Of a stretch of 64,000 nt of DNA, positions 36,334 through 48,113 are shown in pieces (the stretch's first letter is position 1; every line of letters starts with the position of its first letter). This DNA is from Diplolepis rosae (taxonomy: Eukaryota; Arthropoda; Insecta; Hymenoptera; Diplolepididae). The stretch spans positions 3,451,001-3,515,000 of the forward strand of contig JAPYXD010000466.1 of the NCBI GenBank assembly GCA_030998225.1, given 5' to 3'. The position numbers and the translations under genes were made by a program. The notes beneath the pieces were generated by a model. The model ran no database searches and was not told the origin of the DNA. It saw only the letters and a list, made by a program, of their open reading frames with translations.

Positions 36334-37565
36334 AGTGCAAGATCGTATGCGAATTCAGATATCATTTATACTTTTCTTGTAATATTCAAAACCTTTCTTT
36401 ACATACCATCGGAAATTAGAGGTTCACCTGTTGTTTCAGCTATTCATTGAAATATTACCATATATACCTATTGTCTATCAATTTTTTTAAATTCCTTGTA
36501 AAGAGTTACACATTTTCAAAACTACACGAATTTTTTGCATCATGTTTAACCCCAAGATAAAATATAAGGAAAAATTCTAAAAATGTTTTGATTAGTTAAC
36601 AAAATACTGTGAAGAGATATTTAAAAAAAAAACCTTTTAAAATGTTAATTTCTGCAGACTTATTAATATCCTTCAAAGAGATCACAAAATTTGACGTTTT
36701 TCGTGATATCTTTCTATGAAATTGATATTTTTCTTTCAACTTGAGCTCATTACATGCAACATTCTATTAACTTTTATTCTATCATTTTCAAAAATTTTTA
36801 ACTTTTCATTACATAAAATAAAACACTTCAACAAAAGTTGAAACTCCAGTTAAACCTATAAATTCCGATGGTACTTTATATATACAAATTGTCATGTAAT
36901 AGATGATAAATTTCAGAAAATTGTATTCAATGTATTCACAGTAAATCCTAGTTGATCAATTTGATCCCAAAATTGCATCAAAATGATCTGCAACACTTTG
37001 ATAGAAATTTCAGGTTTTTTTTTTTAATTCGAAATTGCGAATCAAAATGATCTGATTATCGGAATCAATTGCCTGCTACTAAACTTCAAAAATGATATAA
37101 ACGATCGTAGTGCAGGTATAAAGTTAGTCATGACCATCTTCATGCAACGTAAAGCCTGCCTTTAAAAAATGCATTTCATTTCAAAGCTTACTTGACAGTT
37201 CTAATAGAAATTTAATATTTCCGGATGGGTTTTTCAAAGATCTCGTCATCTTGTCATTTTGATAATTCAAGATACAGTAAACCTTAATAGATCAAACTGT
37301 TGCAGATCAAACTGACAACCAATTTGGGATCAAAATGATCCACTTTTGAAAGTCAAAAAATAAATATGTGTACAAGTTCACTCGTATCTATCGAGCGGCA
37401 ATTGTTACTTGTTTATTTATTTCTGAATTTTTCACTATGTGAAATAGCATCAAGTTGGTAAAGAAATTTGTTTTTATATTTTTTATATACAGAATAAAGC
37501 AACAGAGATGACACTAAGTATATCATTTTTCACTATATAATGTGACATGTTTCAGAACATGTCTG
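36334..37565. other. AT-rich sequence, nothing recognised
   Basis: No conserved frame, inverted repeat or transposon end was seen. Short phrases such as tgatccaaaatgatc recur loosely around 36,960-37,330. Confidence 0.4.
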
Positions 37566-37935
37566 CCATTATATTGACCCAAAATCCACAGAATTTTTAT
37601 TTATTTTGTTATTTTGAAATAAGGTTAAATTCTTTTTATTTTCACATTAAAAATTATCAATGACAGGTATAAAAAAAAAACGTAAAAAGTAAGGCAAACG
37701 TTTCGACCACAAATAGGGGCCCTCTTCAGTGCTATAAATTATAAAATTAATTAAAAATTTCATTAAAAGTTTAAAATATAGAATATTATTAAAATGAAGA
37801 AAGGCATCAAAATCAAAAATTGCCATTGGTAATTTTTAATGTGAAAATAAGAAGAATCTGACCCTATGCCAAAATAACAAAATGAATAAAAATTCTGTAT
37901 ACTTTTTGTTGAGGTGACCCAATTATACCGCCAAA
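37566..37935. mobile_element. Small palindromic element with hammerhead-like core
   Basis: The ends (tatattgacccaaaat.. at 37,570 and ..gacccaattata at 37,925) are inverted over about 90 bp, including cacattaaaaatta/taatttttaatgtg. It is homologous in order to 55,640-55,830. The centre carries the hammerhead-like motif at 37,688-37,740. Confidence 0.7.
37688..37740 (-). ncRNA. Hammerhead-ribozyme-like motif
   Basis: On the minus strand: CTGAAGA (37,723-37,729), stem II GGCC/GGTC (one G-U pair), GAAA (37,701-37,704), ACGT then U as cleavage base. Stem I is GCA with TGC. It differs from the 34-kb copy in stems I and II while keeping pairing and the core. Confidence 0.5.
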
Positions 37936-38264
37936 GATTTTTAATATATTTACTAAATATTAATTCTCAGTATTTACTAAATACTGAGAATTATTAAGTA
38001 ATTAAAATTAAATATCAAAATAATTGAAAAATTATGAACTTAAAGGAAGTGTTGAAAATAGATCTTTCTCGAGGAAGTTTAGTTAAGAACAGAAATTTAT
38101 AATGACACTCGGATTATTTTTTCAGAAGTCTCGTTGTTGTAGAAATTAAACCTGGTAGTCCAGAGGTCTCCAAATGCGGGTTCTGATAGGTGCTCGGAAA
38201 CAGATTCTGGAAGTAGCTAGGAATAGTTCAAATTGATTCAGAATCAATTTCAATCCGAAATTTT
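37936..38264. other. AT-rich spacer
   Basis: A short duplicated phrase (tatttactaaatactgagaatt) is near 37,960-37,995. Nothing else is recognised. Confidence 0.4.
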
Positions 38265-38585
38265 CTCCAGAGACATCTTCCTCGAGGAAGGTGTATTATT
38301 AACTCCTGGACTATTAGGATTACTTAATCGAATGACGAGACCTTTCAAAAGCCGTCCGGGTATTTTAAATTTGATTTATCAACTTAACTTTCCTGAAGAT
38401 GTATTTTTTACACCAAGATTACTTATTCCAGCGACGAGGCCTTTGAAAAACCATCCGGGTATATTAAATTTCAGGTCTTAACCTAACTTCTCCGACGAAA
38501 CTGTATTTTTAACACCTGAACTATCAGGATTACTTATTAGAACGACAATACCTTCCAAAAACCATCCAGATATCTTAATAATTAA
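38265..38585 (+). repeat. Three ~105-120-bp tandem repeats
   Basis: Units share cctga(g)ga..gtatt(a/t)tta, acttattcgaacgac-type text, then ccttt..aaaaccatccgggtat and ttaaattt. Unit starts are near 38,265, 38,385 and 38,490. The array reads through as part of short frames, but I see no protein family. Confidence 0.7.
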
Positions 38586-38935
38586 ATTTAATGTCTTTCC
38601 ACAATTTAATAATAATTTTTCAATAATTTTAATATTTAATTTTAATTACTAAATAATTTTCAGTAAATTCGTATGCAAATTCAGATTTAATTAATTCGTT
38701 TTTTAAAATTATGAAACCCCTAACTTGCATTTATTTATAGAAATTTTCATGTGAAAAATGTTACATACTTCAATAAATATTCAAATTTTGAATTTGTCGT
38801 CTACTTCGCGTGTCTTTTACACGAAGTCGAGAGAAACATATTTCTCGATTTTGACTCAACAGCCGACAGCGTCAAATCAAAGCGAAGTAGTGGGGACACA
38901 CCGTCACGGCGTGCTTGATTTTGTGTGCTTCCACA
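38586..38935. other. Unrecognised spacer
   Basis: AT-rich with no recognised feature; a short frame at 38,758-38,946 shows no domain. Confidence 0.35.
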
Positions 38936-38937
38936 TG

Positions 38938-38985
38938 GGAGCGTGATGGGGACCGCCAGATCCCACATTCTGGGATCCACGAGTT
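38938..38985. mobile_element. hAT MITE end fragment
   Basis: The phrase ggggaccgccagatcccaca followed by ttctgggatccac matches, with changes, the terminus of the MITE at 12,120-12,282. Only one end is recognisable. Confidence 0.5.
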
Positions 38986-39000
38986 CCTAGACTGACATCA

Positions 39001-39080
39001 ATGGCTCATCTAGTATCTAGTCTAGTAAAGCGCTTGCCTTGGAGGCGAGAGACTAAGAGTTCAATTCAATGCTTGCTGCC
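39001..39080 (+). mobile_element. tRNA-like sequence (SINE head or tRNA pseudogene)
   Basis: An anticodon-arm-like hairpin (CTTGC, loop CTTGGAG, GCGAG) with apparent UGG anticodon is followed by gactaagagttcaattc, a degenerate T-arm. The acceptor ends do not pair, so it is not a working tRNA gene. Confidence 0.45.
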
Positions 39081-39469
39081 GTCAATATTCTTTACTCATC
39101 AAAATGCTTTTTTACCTAATTTCTTGATAAAAATTATTGAAATTATGCCATTTAATCAATATTTGATAATTATTTTTCAGTAAAAATTCTTTTCCTCAAA
39201 TTTCAATCATGTCTCGTTTGGAAAATCGTTTACTTAACGTTTACTTAATTCTTTACTCTTTAGTATTTATAGTTTCAAATCAAAGCAAGAACGAAGTATT
39301 TTCATAAAACTCAGTGTTAAATACGAAAAAAATGTTTTTTTTTAAACTACCAAAAGAAAAGCTCAGGAATGATGATCAATTATGTTTAATGTATTCATAG
39401 TCTAAAGAATGTGCATGGTATAATCTCATAAATTTACATGGTATAATTCTTTAATAAGAATTATCAGAT
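39081..39469. other. Unrecognised spacer
   Basis: No gene or repeat was recognised. Confidence 0.35.
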
Positions 39470-39745
39470 GTATCGCACAAATCAGATGGGATCGGATGAA
39501 GCTGGTTATTGAATTTTGCCTTTATTTTTTGGCTCTGATAAAGTATGCCAAAGCTCAATTTAATCGGATAAGTCTATCGAGAGTTATCGAGTATCCGACC
39601 TGCTACTACTACAGATAGACGCTTTTGTAAAAATCGTTTTTTGTTCTTACTCATGGGAGATCAATACGTAGAGATGTGATGAAAATTTCGAAAGTTTTTT
39701 TTCTCGTAAAACCAATACCTGCTCATTCATGATGAAAATGTAAAA
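39470..39745. repeat. (GACA)-family fragment
   Basis: It matches the inner half of the 18,989-21,503 arms: gctctgataaagtatgccaa, aagctcaattt, tctatcgagagttat, then gatgaaaatttcgaaag and tcatgatgaaaatgtaaaa. The (GACA) tract itself is reduced to acagatagacg. Confidence 0.75.
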
Positions 39746-40640
39746 ATGATAATATAATATTCAATATAGTATTGACCATATGACTCGTAGAAAATATTCA
39801 TTTATCATTTCACTATCATAAATACTGAAACTGATTATAAACAAATAATTTGTAAATTCGGTTTTATAACTTTTTTAGGGCCATGTCACAAATCTGACTT
39901 CATCTAATACTTTTCGTCTTCATTCTTAAATTCATAGCGCAAGTGGATTTTTTCTAGCGCATTCCCTAGCTAACTGGCCCTCGGGCCATGGAAGTTGTAG
40001 TGTCCCGATGAATCGGTGAACAAATGCAGAGGGCCCTATAGACGGGCATTTTCTCAGTGCGTGAAGAGTGCACTATACACGCATCTATCCCAGGTCGAAA
40101 GCGGGGGAAGCTATGCGGGGATAGGAGCGTCTATCACTCCTATCCTCATGCATGGAGAAGGATGTATGCACCAGGCAGCGGCGCTGTAAATGGGTCTGTG
40201 AGTGCCTGCGACGAATGAGTGTTTTGAATGAATGGCAGCGCCGTATGACTGTGATATGTGTCCTTTGAATGCGAGAGAAGAACCTATAGACGAGCTCTCT
40301 CTTGAATGCCGTGTGGCATCCCCCTGGGAGTGCTTCGTCGCTGAGTGGTGTCTTCCCCGCCCCACGAGGTGGCGAGGCTGATTTGAGCCTAGCTCTGCCG
40401 AGGTGGTGGGCCATGCGAGATCAGAAGGCAGCTACTTCGCGACCTTGATCAGGTGGTGCGTATTGAACACAAGTGTCGGAGCCTGTGTTGCTTCAAGCAA
40501 GTCCGGTCTGTCCGTGTATTCTGGGACCGGCTAAGCGGAGGTTGGGCTTCAGGGAACTGGGGTAGGACTTCGGTCCGAGGGTACACCCGTTCCCAACTAT
40601 TCCGACCCGCTCCTCTACGTACGATGCGTTGGTGATAGAA
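39746..40640. other. GC-rising segment, likely LINE 5' part
   Basis: Base composition shifts from AT-rich to GC-rich at about 39,940-40,040 and stays so to 42,900, which suggests the LINE starts here. The frames at 40,111-40,640 are broken. A stretch around 40,470-40,520 (CCFKQ..RVFW) may be a decayed zinc knuckle of ORF1, but I cannot prove it. Confidence 0.4.
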
Positions 40641-42779
40641 TTTATGGATGCAAAATTGAAAACCCAGATCCTCTTTTACTTTAATAGTAAGTCGCCCGAG
40701 TGGGGAGAAGCCCACCTGGACAAGAGGGGAATCTTGGTCGGTGAGATGGTCGCTAGGAATGACCTGATTGTATTAAATCGGGACAGGGATTTTACGTTCT
40801 GATGAGGAGCGGAGGGTTCGATTATCGATCTCACGATTGGAGCGCCCCGTCTTGCCTCAAAGATAGGCGACTGGTGCGTCCTCGAGGTAATTACCTTGAG
40901 GGACCACCAGTGCATTGAGTCCAGCATCCAGGAACGGAGTCACCCAGTGAATACGGGAAGGGGTGGCAAGGTAAGAAGCCCCTCCTAGAACACAAAATAA
41001 CTCAACAAAGACAGGCTTCGCGAACATCTTGAAGAAACCAGGCTTTTCGATAAGCTTGGTTAGGCAAGGTCTGCTGAGTCGTTGGAGGACACTGTACGGG
41101 AAGCGAGGCGGAAAGTGGTCGCAGCATGTGACGGCTCCATGCCTCGCCGCGGGCACGGGCGTACCGGCGACTCGATGTACTGGTCGAACGAGCAGTTGTC
41201 TGTCCTGCGTCGAAAATGCCTTACAGCGCGGTCGAGATTTAACCGCTCAAAGGGTGATCCTCTGCTGTGCGAGGCATGGAAAAAAGCAGAATCAGCTCTG
41301 AGGCAAGACATAAAGAAAAGCCGCCTTCAGTGTAGGAAAGATTTGATCGGGGAAGTTGAGAAGGAACCATGGGGTATCACCTTCAAAATAGTCACTAAGA
41401 GATTGGTGACTAGAAGAAAGACCTCAAGTCTCGCTTGTTTCCACACGTAGAACCGTTCCAAAGACAGGACCAAAGTTCCTGCGTAGTCCGGCGCAAAGAA
41501 CTCTTCACTCTCGAGGAACTAAAGAGAGCGGGTGGAAGGCTTAAGGCAGGTCCACAGTTGACTCCATCCAGGCAGTGGTGGACATCGCCACTAAAGCAAG
41601 AAGAGGAACTGGTAAGCGTAAGGGATTCTGCGCGTTGATCAGCATTGACATACGCAATGTGTTCAATACCTCAAGGGTCACGGGTGGGTCCACTCGTTTG
41701 GAACGTCATGTATGACGATTTCCTGCGCATGGACTTACATGCTGCAACGAGCATCATCGGCTTCGCGGATGACGCACTTGTCGCGTGCGCCGCTGACGAC
41801 GTCAGAATCCTGGAGCTGAGGATCAATGAATGTCTGTGGCGGGAAAAGCGTTGGTTGGATAGCATATGCCTGAAAGTGGACAATGGAAAAGACCGAGGCT
41901 TTGCTGGTCACGGACAGGAGATCCTTCCAATACCCGAAGATCGTTCTCAGGGAACATGAAATTGAGTGGAAAAAAAGCATTAAGTACCTGGGTGTGCAGT
42001 TGGATCGAAGGCTTAGCTTCGGCGAATACCTGCCCCAGGGAAGCCAAGAGAAGGCTGGTGGCGAGCGTGGTAAATTCGAAACTGCTTTATGGTCAAGTGC
42101 CCTTAACAACCATGTTATCCAGAAGAAGCTGTTCTCGGCACAGCGAGGTGTAGTGCTGAGAATGGTCTCAGCATACCGAACTGTGTCGACGAGTGTTGTG
42201 CTAGTCCTGGCGAGTGTCCCGCCAATAGACTTATTGGCGGAGGAAAGGATGGAGACCTTTCAGCTCCGTAAGGAGCTCACCTGCTTGACCAACCTGCAGG
42301 AAATTTCTTGCGCCAAGGACGCCATCCATAAGGATGGAAGGCGCAGACTCGTCGAGAAATAGCAGACGAGATGGCATTGTGACCAACCCGGAGATGGACA
42401 CACCGTCTAATCCCGGAGATCGACACCTGGCTGGATAGAAAGCACGGTCAAGTCGGCTTTTACCTGGCGCAAGCGCTTTCGGGCCATGGTTGATTTAATG
42501 CGTACCTGAAGGGCTTTAATAAAAGAGACGATGAGTCGTGTCGCTACTGCGGATCCCTTGTGGAGAATGCAGAGCACACACTCTTTGTCTATGCCAGGTG
42601 AGGCGTGGAAAGGGAGGCTGTCGGTCGGGCAGTGGGCGCACAACTCACTCCTGATACGATGGTCTCTCTCATGCTCCAGTCTGAACAGATATGGATGCTT
42701 ATCGAATCATTCGTCACCCTGGTGATGAAGACGAGGGAGCTCGATTGGCGTACAGAGCGTAGCAACAACGAGGGCTAGT
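40641..42779 (+). pseudogene. LINE ORF2: endonuclease, RT, zinc-knuckle remnant
   Basis: ORF2 nicks DNA and primes reverse transcription. An APE-type endonuclease C-half is at 40,641-40,975 (NSKSPEWGE, ARNDLIVLNR, GSIIDLTIGAPRLAS), with two stops near 40,800. A pre-RT region follows at about 41,080-41,440 (YWSNEQLSVLRRKCLTARSR). RT pieces are PQGSRVGPLVWNVMYDD and GFADDALV (the catalytic FADD, ~41,765), then YLGVQLDRRLSFGEYL (~41,985). RTVSTSVVLVLASVPPIDLLA (split over frames, ~42,170-42,235) is very typical of the R1/TRAS/SART group. A C-terminal CRYC..EHTLF zinc-knuckle remnant lies near 42,540-42,590. Much of the RT N-terminal half is deleted. Confidence 0.85.
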
Positions 42780-43135
42780 AGAAATCGCATCGGGGCCTGC
42801 ACCCACGGTCCTGCGTCTCGGCCGGGCTTGGCTGTCCGCGTCGATCGGAGGAGGAATCTTTTTATTTCTCCCCTGGTTGGCGTGGCTAGTCGGCCTGCCT
42901 AACGGGCGTGTGTCCGCAGATGGGAGCCCCAGGCGAACGGATGACGAAAGAGTCGTACGCGACTTTAAGATGGAACCAACTGCCCGCGAAGTTTAAAGCC
43001 GAAAGGCGGTTCCGCGGGCCGTGTATTGGTTCGAGAGAAGGGGTTTTTTGGTTTCAACAGGTATGCCTAGACCCGTCCTAGGAGGGTCCTGTACAACGTC
43101 TACAAAATATTTCGCCATTTTTCCTCCTCACCAAA
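42780..43135 (+). other. Structured LINE 3' UTR
   Basis: Two hairpins stand out: gcccgcg..cgcgggc enclosing gccgaaaggc (about 42,970-43,020) and cctagacccgtcctagg (43,065-43,081). Both persist in the truncated copies at 12.4 and 27.5 kb. They are likely recognised by the element RT. Confidence 0.7.
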
Positions 43136-43151
43136 AAAAAAAAAAAAAAAA

Positions 43152-44356
43152 TGATCGCAAATATATTTTTGGATAAATTTGATTCAGATTCAGATTCACT
43201 TCATGACCTGCTATTAAATAAAATAATTAATATTTAATTTGCAAGCTTTTAATAGTATTAAGCGTGGTCTTTTTAATGAAAAATTATATCTTGAATCATG
43301 AGATAGAAAATATTCTTCAATTTTTGTATACAAATAATAAAAAATAAAACACAATAGCAATATGTAATCCACATTAATTTATTTGACAAATTAGGTCAGA
43401 CAAAATTATAGCTAATTAAATTAGTATTATTCAAATATGAATGAGTAGAAAATTACAAGTTATTGATCAAAATACTTACTAAAGTAATCGGTGAGCGATT
43501 CCGAACTTTCACAGTATGAGACTTCGGATATTACATTTTTTCACAAATGAATTTTTTTAAAAATATTCTGAAGCTTTTTTTGTTTTTATTCTTTTAAATC
43601 AATTCATCATTTACCTTTGAAAAGAACACATGTACACTTGGTAGAACTTATTATTAAGCCTGTGGAAAAGTATTAATATTCGAATGACAATTAAAGAACA
43701 TTATCAGCATCATAATTCTATTATAGTTGATTCATATAATTTTGATCTGTCAAATGAAATGTTTTTAATAATAGGTTGCTTGTCTTCCATTTTCACGAAC
43801 ATTTCGGATATTTATCTCACAAAACGTATTAGTCCTCAAAAATTCGACAAATTTTGAGGAAATGTTCAATATGTAACTACCAAACCTGTAATAAGGATTA
43901 TTTTAACGAAAACGAATTGGCAAAAATGATGTTGCAACTCTGTCAAATCGCTTGCTCCCGGCATGGGTGCATCTCTTTTCCTCCGCGTTCGATCGCAGTT
44001 TTGGATTAAAAAATCTCAAAAAATATTAAAAAACTGCCTGAAAGCCTACTGAACAACTTTCTCGCTGAAAGTTCTCTCAACACTAAACTTCCTCGCGTAC
44101 TTTTTTTCTTTGAAGTTGCAAAATAAGAATTCTGCCAGCCGCAACTGTTATAATAAAAATTGTTAACAAATTGAGAATTTTTTTATGTTGAACATAACCA
44201 TTTGAAGTCCTATGGTTTTTTGAGTCTGTTGATAAAATTTCAGACCATTGCGGACAAATTTGTACGAAAAGAGTGAGTTGATTGTAAAAAATCGATTGAT
44301 TTCGTACGTTCAAAAAATACGATTTTCTCTGATTATAAATAAACTAGAGTTATTAT
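43152..44356. other. AT-rich sequence, nothing recognised
   Basis: No conserved frame, terminal repeat or palindrome was noticed. Confidence 0.4.
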
Positions 44357-44806
44357 TATAACTCATGAATGAGGCAAAATAAACATTCAAAATGTTTTTA
44401 TCCTTATTCTACGTTGAAAATAACGTTAACTGGTAATTGAAATATGCAATAATTTTATTTATTTACGCTAAAAATTGAAAAAAAACCTAATACCTGTCAT
44501 TCAAGGCAGTGCAGTGGTTCATCACTTTCCATGTCTTCACCGTCAGGATTGAATATTTGTTAGAGTGAGATGAAAGTATTATTGTGTCTCACTCCAACCA
44601 ATGGTCTACTTTAACGGAGAAGTTCCACAAAAGGTGAACCACTGCACTGCCTTCAATGACAGGTATTATGTTTTTTTAAATTTTTAGCGTAAATAAATAA
44701 AATTATTGCATATTTCAATTACCAGTTAACGTTATTTTCAACGTAGAATAAGGATGAAAGCATTTTGAATGTTTATTTTGCCTCATTCATGAGTTATAAT
44801 GCTACT
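44357..44806. mobile_element. Foldback, ~170-bp near-perfect arms
   Basis: Bases 44,357-44,525 are the reverse complement of 44,640-44,806 (ttataactcatgaatgaggc at the edge, then caataattttatttatttacg). The centre has inner ends CAGTGGTTC / GAACCACTG and a ~100-bp core with gagtgagatgaaag. There is no coding. Confidence 0.88.
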
Positions 44807-45555
44807 TTACGATAGCTTTACGGTACAGCGTAAAGCTACCGTTCAGCCAGTTCACTAGGGGCGGTATCCCCTCTTTTGCCTACTGGGCCACGCGCTCTGT
44901 CGGTTATGGAATCCGGAGCCACAATTACTTTAGTTTTCTACCTATTCAGATGAAGAGACTATATTGAATTAATTTTGATAACATATACTTTTTTATGATT
45001 CACAGACAAATTTCTTCGAATTTTTCCTACATAGCAAAACAAATATTTGTATTCTTCGAATAAATTTTTCTATAAACAAACATTTTTTCTAAATATGAAG
45101 TTTACTTTTTGAACGTAAATAATGATTGAAGAGAATTTGTTTGATTAAAAATATATAATTTCAGACTTTCAGATTTGCCTATTCCAATGGCGCTGAATAA
45201 AGTTAAGTTAGCACATTTTAACGTAGTATTGAGTCTTACAGATCTACTTTAGATCTATTTAGAATAAAAAGACATTTCATTTATATAATTTACAAATTTT
45301 TTCATTAATTTATATTATCCTAAATTTTTCAGTTTCAAATATTTTCCTAAATTCTTTTGATATTTATCAGAGGTGCCTCTCTGTGAAACACATTATTTCT
45401 AAAAAAAATATTTGATTTTCTTAAATTTAATAAAAAGATATTAACATTTTAAAAGTAGCATTAAAAAAGAATAACTGTTTTCATTTCTGAAACTGTTTAT
45501 TCACTTATAGAATCGAAATATACAATTTTTTGTTTATTTATTACTTTCAATCCTA
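44807..45555. other. Unrecognised spacer
   Basis: A small inverted pair surrounds 44,815-44,840 (agctttacgg / gtaaagct). Nothing else is recognised. Confidence 0.4.
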
Positions 45556-46008
45556 TCCTATTAAAAATTCCGACGTTGGAAACGACATCGGGAATGACAT
45601 TGGAAACGGCATCGGAAAAGTTATCGTAAGCGATATCGTAAACTTTTTTGTAAGTGATATCGTAAACGACGTTGGATTTTGGGACCATATCCGATATCGT
45701 TTACGACCTTTTTTTTAAATTACAATAAATAAGTCAAAATGTTTTATTATTGTTAAAATTTAAATCTATTTAACTATATAGAAGGAGTATGAAGACAATG
45801 GGAACTGTTATAAATATATTGATTTGATTTTGTACTTAAAACGCGAAAAAAATTGTTTGTTTTTTATAAGAGAATTTTAATGAACCAATATGTTTACATC
45901 AGTTTCCATTGTCTTCCTATTCCTTCCATATAGTTGAATAGATTTAAATTTTAACAATATTAAAATATTTTGTCTTACTTAATATAAAAAAAAGGTCGTA
46001 AACGACAT
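45556..46008. repeat. Palindrome with gatatcgtaaacg repeats
   Basis: The left end is a run of degenerate gatatcgtaaacg units (45,575-45,710). Bases 45,700-45,815 pair with 45,885-46,005 (acgacctttttttt / aaaaaaaaggtcgt, and tagttgaatagatttaaatt). Confidence 0.75.
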
Positions 46009-46016
46009 TCGTGACG

Positions 46017-46245
46017 CAGTGCTCCCAGATCGTGGATGGAATTTACCCCCTTCACTCTACCAGTTTATTGCAAAAAAAACAATTTTTCAAATATAATTTG
46101 GGGAAATTTTTGAAGTATATTACTTTTTCAAGTTATTCTTAAATTATATTAGAAAATTTGCCCAAATTAAACTTAAAAAATTGCTTTTTTTCAATTAAAT
46201 GTCAAAATGGAGGGGGTAAACTCCATCCACGATCTGGGAGCACTG
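46017..46245. mobile_element. hAT-type MITE with 8-bp TSD
   Basis: The ends are CAGTGCTCCCAGATCGTGGA and its complement ending GGGAGCACTG. The 229-bp element is flanked by TCGTGACG at 46,009-46,016 and 46,246-46,253. It inserted beside the 45.6-46.0 kb palindrome. Confidence 0.93.
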
Positions 46246-46992
46246 TCGTGACGGTGAAGAGCGAGCTTTATGCGTCTTGTATAATTTCAAATTATTTCCA
46301 AAATATGAATCATAATAAGAAATAAAAATATATAATGTACTTGAAACTGAAAGAGTTCGATATAGTCCTATATTAATTTTAATAATGTTTGCGGACCCAA
46401 AGGCGTTGGAAAGAATTTTATATTTTTATATTTATTTTATATTATATTGAAATCTGGTGCTGCCCAGTGTCCCACACAGCGCTAAGATATAACAAAAGAT
46501 ATAAAAATAATTGTAGTCCACGAAATGTAGATGGCGCGGCTATCGCAAAATTATATATTCAATTTTTACATTATCTTCAAAGGTAGTATTGCCCAGTGGC
46601 CCACACAGCGCTGAGATACATCAAGGAGTAACAAAATAGTCGCAGTTTACTATGCGTAGGTGGCGCGTCTGTCGCCAAAGACATATTTAATTTTTATGTA
46701 ATTTTCGGTGATGGTGTTGCTCAGTAGCTAACACGACGTAGAGAAATATAAGAGAATGTCGAAATACTCGTTCTTTACAATGTACAGATGGCGCTACCAT
46801 CGCGAAAAGATATCTTTAAATTTTATACAATATTCAATAGGCACCGTGCGAAGTCATGGTAGGGAGAGTTAAATCGACGCCAGCGCACGCAGTGGATAAT
46901 TTAGGCGTTAAAGGAGGCTGTTTTATATTTCCGAGCAATCAAAATACATGTGCAAATCTAAATTTTGTTTTAATTAAAAAAATATAGCTGAA

Positions 46993-47115
46993 ATGAGCCA
47001 CCGAAGTTGTTGTGTTGTGAATTGTAAAAATACAAGCAGGAAAAGTGAGTGTAAATTTTATAAATTTCCAACGTCTAAATGGAAAATAAATCAAAGGAAT
47101 AAGTGGGTACTGTAG
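46993..47115 (+). pseudogene. THAP domain N-terminus, truncated
   Basis: THAP domains are C2CH zinc DNA-binding modules found at the N-terminus of P-type transposases. The frame starts ATG with CCVVNCKN, then FYKFP at ~23-27 and NQRNKWV at ~33-39, in the usual THAP order and spacing. It stops after 40 residues, before the C-x2-H half of the zinc site. The stop may lie just past a splice donor (gtactg), or the gene is simply cut. It sits 155 bp inside the left TIR. Confidence 0.7.
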
Positions 47116-47333
47116 GGTGTTGCATGAACTGATGCTTGTCGAATTATACGAGATTTTATTAAATAACTTTCATTATTTCTACGGAACTCTTGGACATCTC
47201 GTACGTGTTCTGCCAGAACGAGATTTTTACCTTTAATTTTCGTTTGTGGTTGAAATTCTATTGTATGTTTAATTGATTGAAAACCTGTTTTAATAATTAT
47301 ATCCATGATGAATTTGAATCTGAAAATAAACAA
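47091..47333 (-). pseudogene. Possible SWIM-type protein fragment
   Basis: The 80-residue minus-strand frame reads EHVRDVQEFR, then SYLIKSRIIRQASVHATPY. From memory this pattern precedes SWIM zinc fingers in insect proteins that also carry THAP and YqaJ-type domains. The Cys/His part itself is absent. Its orientation opposes the THAP fragment, so the element is rearranged. The family call is tentative. Confidence 0.35.
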
Positions 47334-47432
47334 TTAATATTTATTTACTCAACAAGTACCTAAAAGTGTCATCATGAAATTAAAATTTCATTCTTTATTA
47401 TCTTTCTAGTCTGTTTTGATCTGTCATTAACT

Positions 47433-48113
47433 TAAGGTAGTCGTCATGCCAAAAAACAGTCTCTAGAAAAAGAAGTTTTTCTATGATTTCAAGACTGAGA
47501 ATTATATCATCAGCCGTGACATATGTAAGAAAAGACTATTTTTAATGAAAAATTTTAAAAATTACGAAAAATAATATTTTAATAATGTTTTTTATAATAG
47601 GATATTTCTTTACTATCGCTTCTTACCAATTTTTTGAAAATGATTGAAGTTTCTTAAATCATAGCTTATTTTTTCGGGGGAAATATTCTCTACAACTTAA
47701 GCGTTTCCAATTTTTGAAAATAAATCAATTATTATCAAATACAGCAATTTGTTTATAAAAATTTTGCTTTGGAAAATTGATTTTTAATTATTTCAGTCAT
47801 TAAAGAATTTATTTTCAAAAATTGGAAACGGTCAAGTTGTAGAGAATATTTTCCACGAAAAAATAAGCAATGATTTAAGAAACTTCAATCATTTTTAAAA
47901 AATTGGTAAGAAGCGATAGTAAGGAAAAATCCTATTACAAAAAACATTATTAAAAAATTATTTTTCGTAATTTTTAAATTTTTTCATTAAAAAGAGTGTC
48001 TTTCCTTACATATGACACGGCTGATGATATAATTTCCAGTCTTGAAATCATAGAAAAACTTCTTTTTCCAGAGACTGATTTTTGGCACGACAACTACCTT
48101 AACCTTATATTTA
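47433..48113. repeat. Palindrome with ~300-bp arms
   Basis: Bases 47,433-47,730 pair with 47,806-48,113 (aaggtagtcgtcatgccaaa at the edge; gaaacttcaatcattttt inside). It lies inside the P-like element. Confidence 0.85.

Larger units (their letters stand above)
40641..43151 (+). mobile_element. R1-clade non-LTR retrotransposon, degenerate
   Basis: Endonuclease, RT and a Cys/His C-terminus occur in order on the plus strand, followed by a ~370-bp 3' UTR ending in a poly(A) run at about 43,133-43,151. The same 3' end is found at 10-245, 12,373-12,542 and 27,486-27,712, which defines the family and its 3' boundary. The 5' boundary is uncertain (perhaps near 39,950). Confidence 0.85.

Noticed and set aside
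39001..39080. Functional tRNA-Pro gene
   Set aside because: The anticodon arm forms, but the acceptor stem and T-arm do not pair properly.
40085..42725. GC-rich block as bacterial contamination or horizontal transfer
   Set aside because: The block reads as an R1-clade LINE whose 3' end recurs elsewhere in the window.
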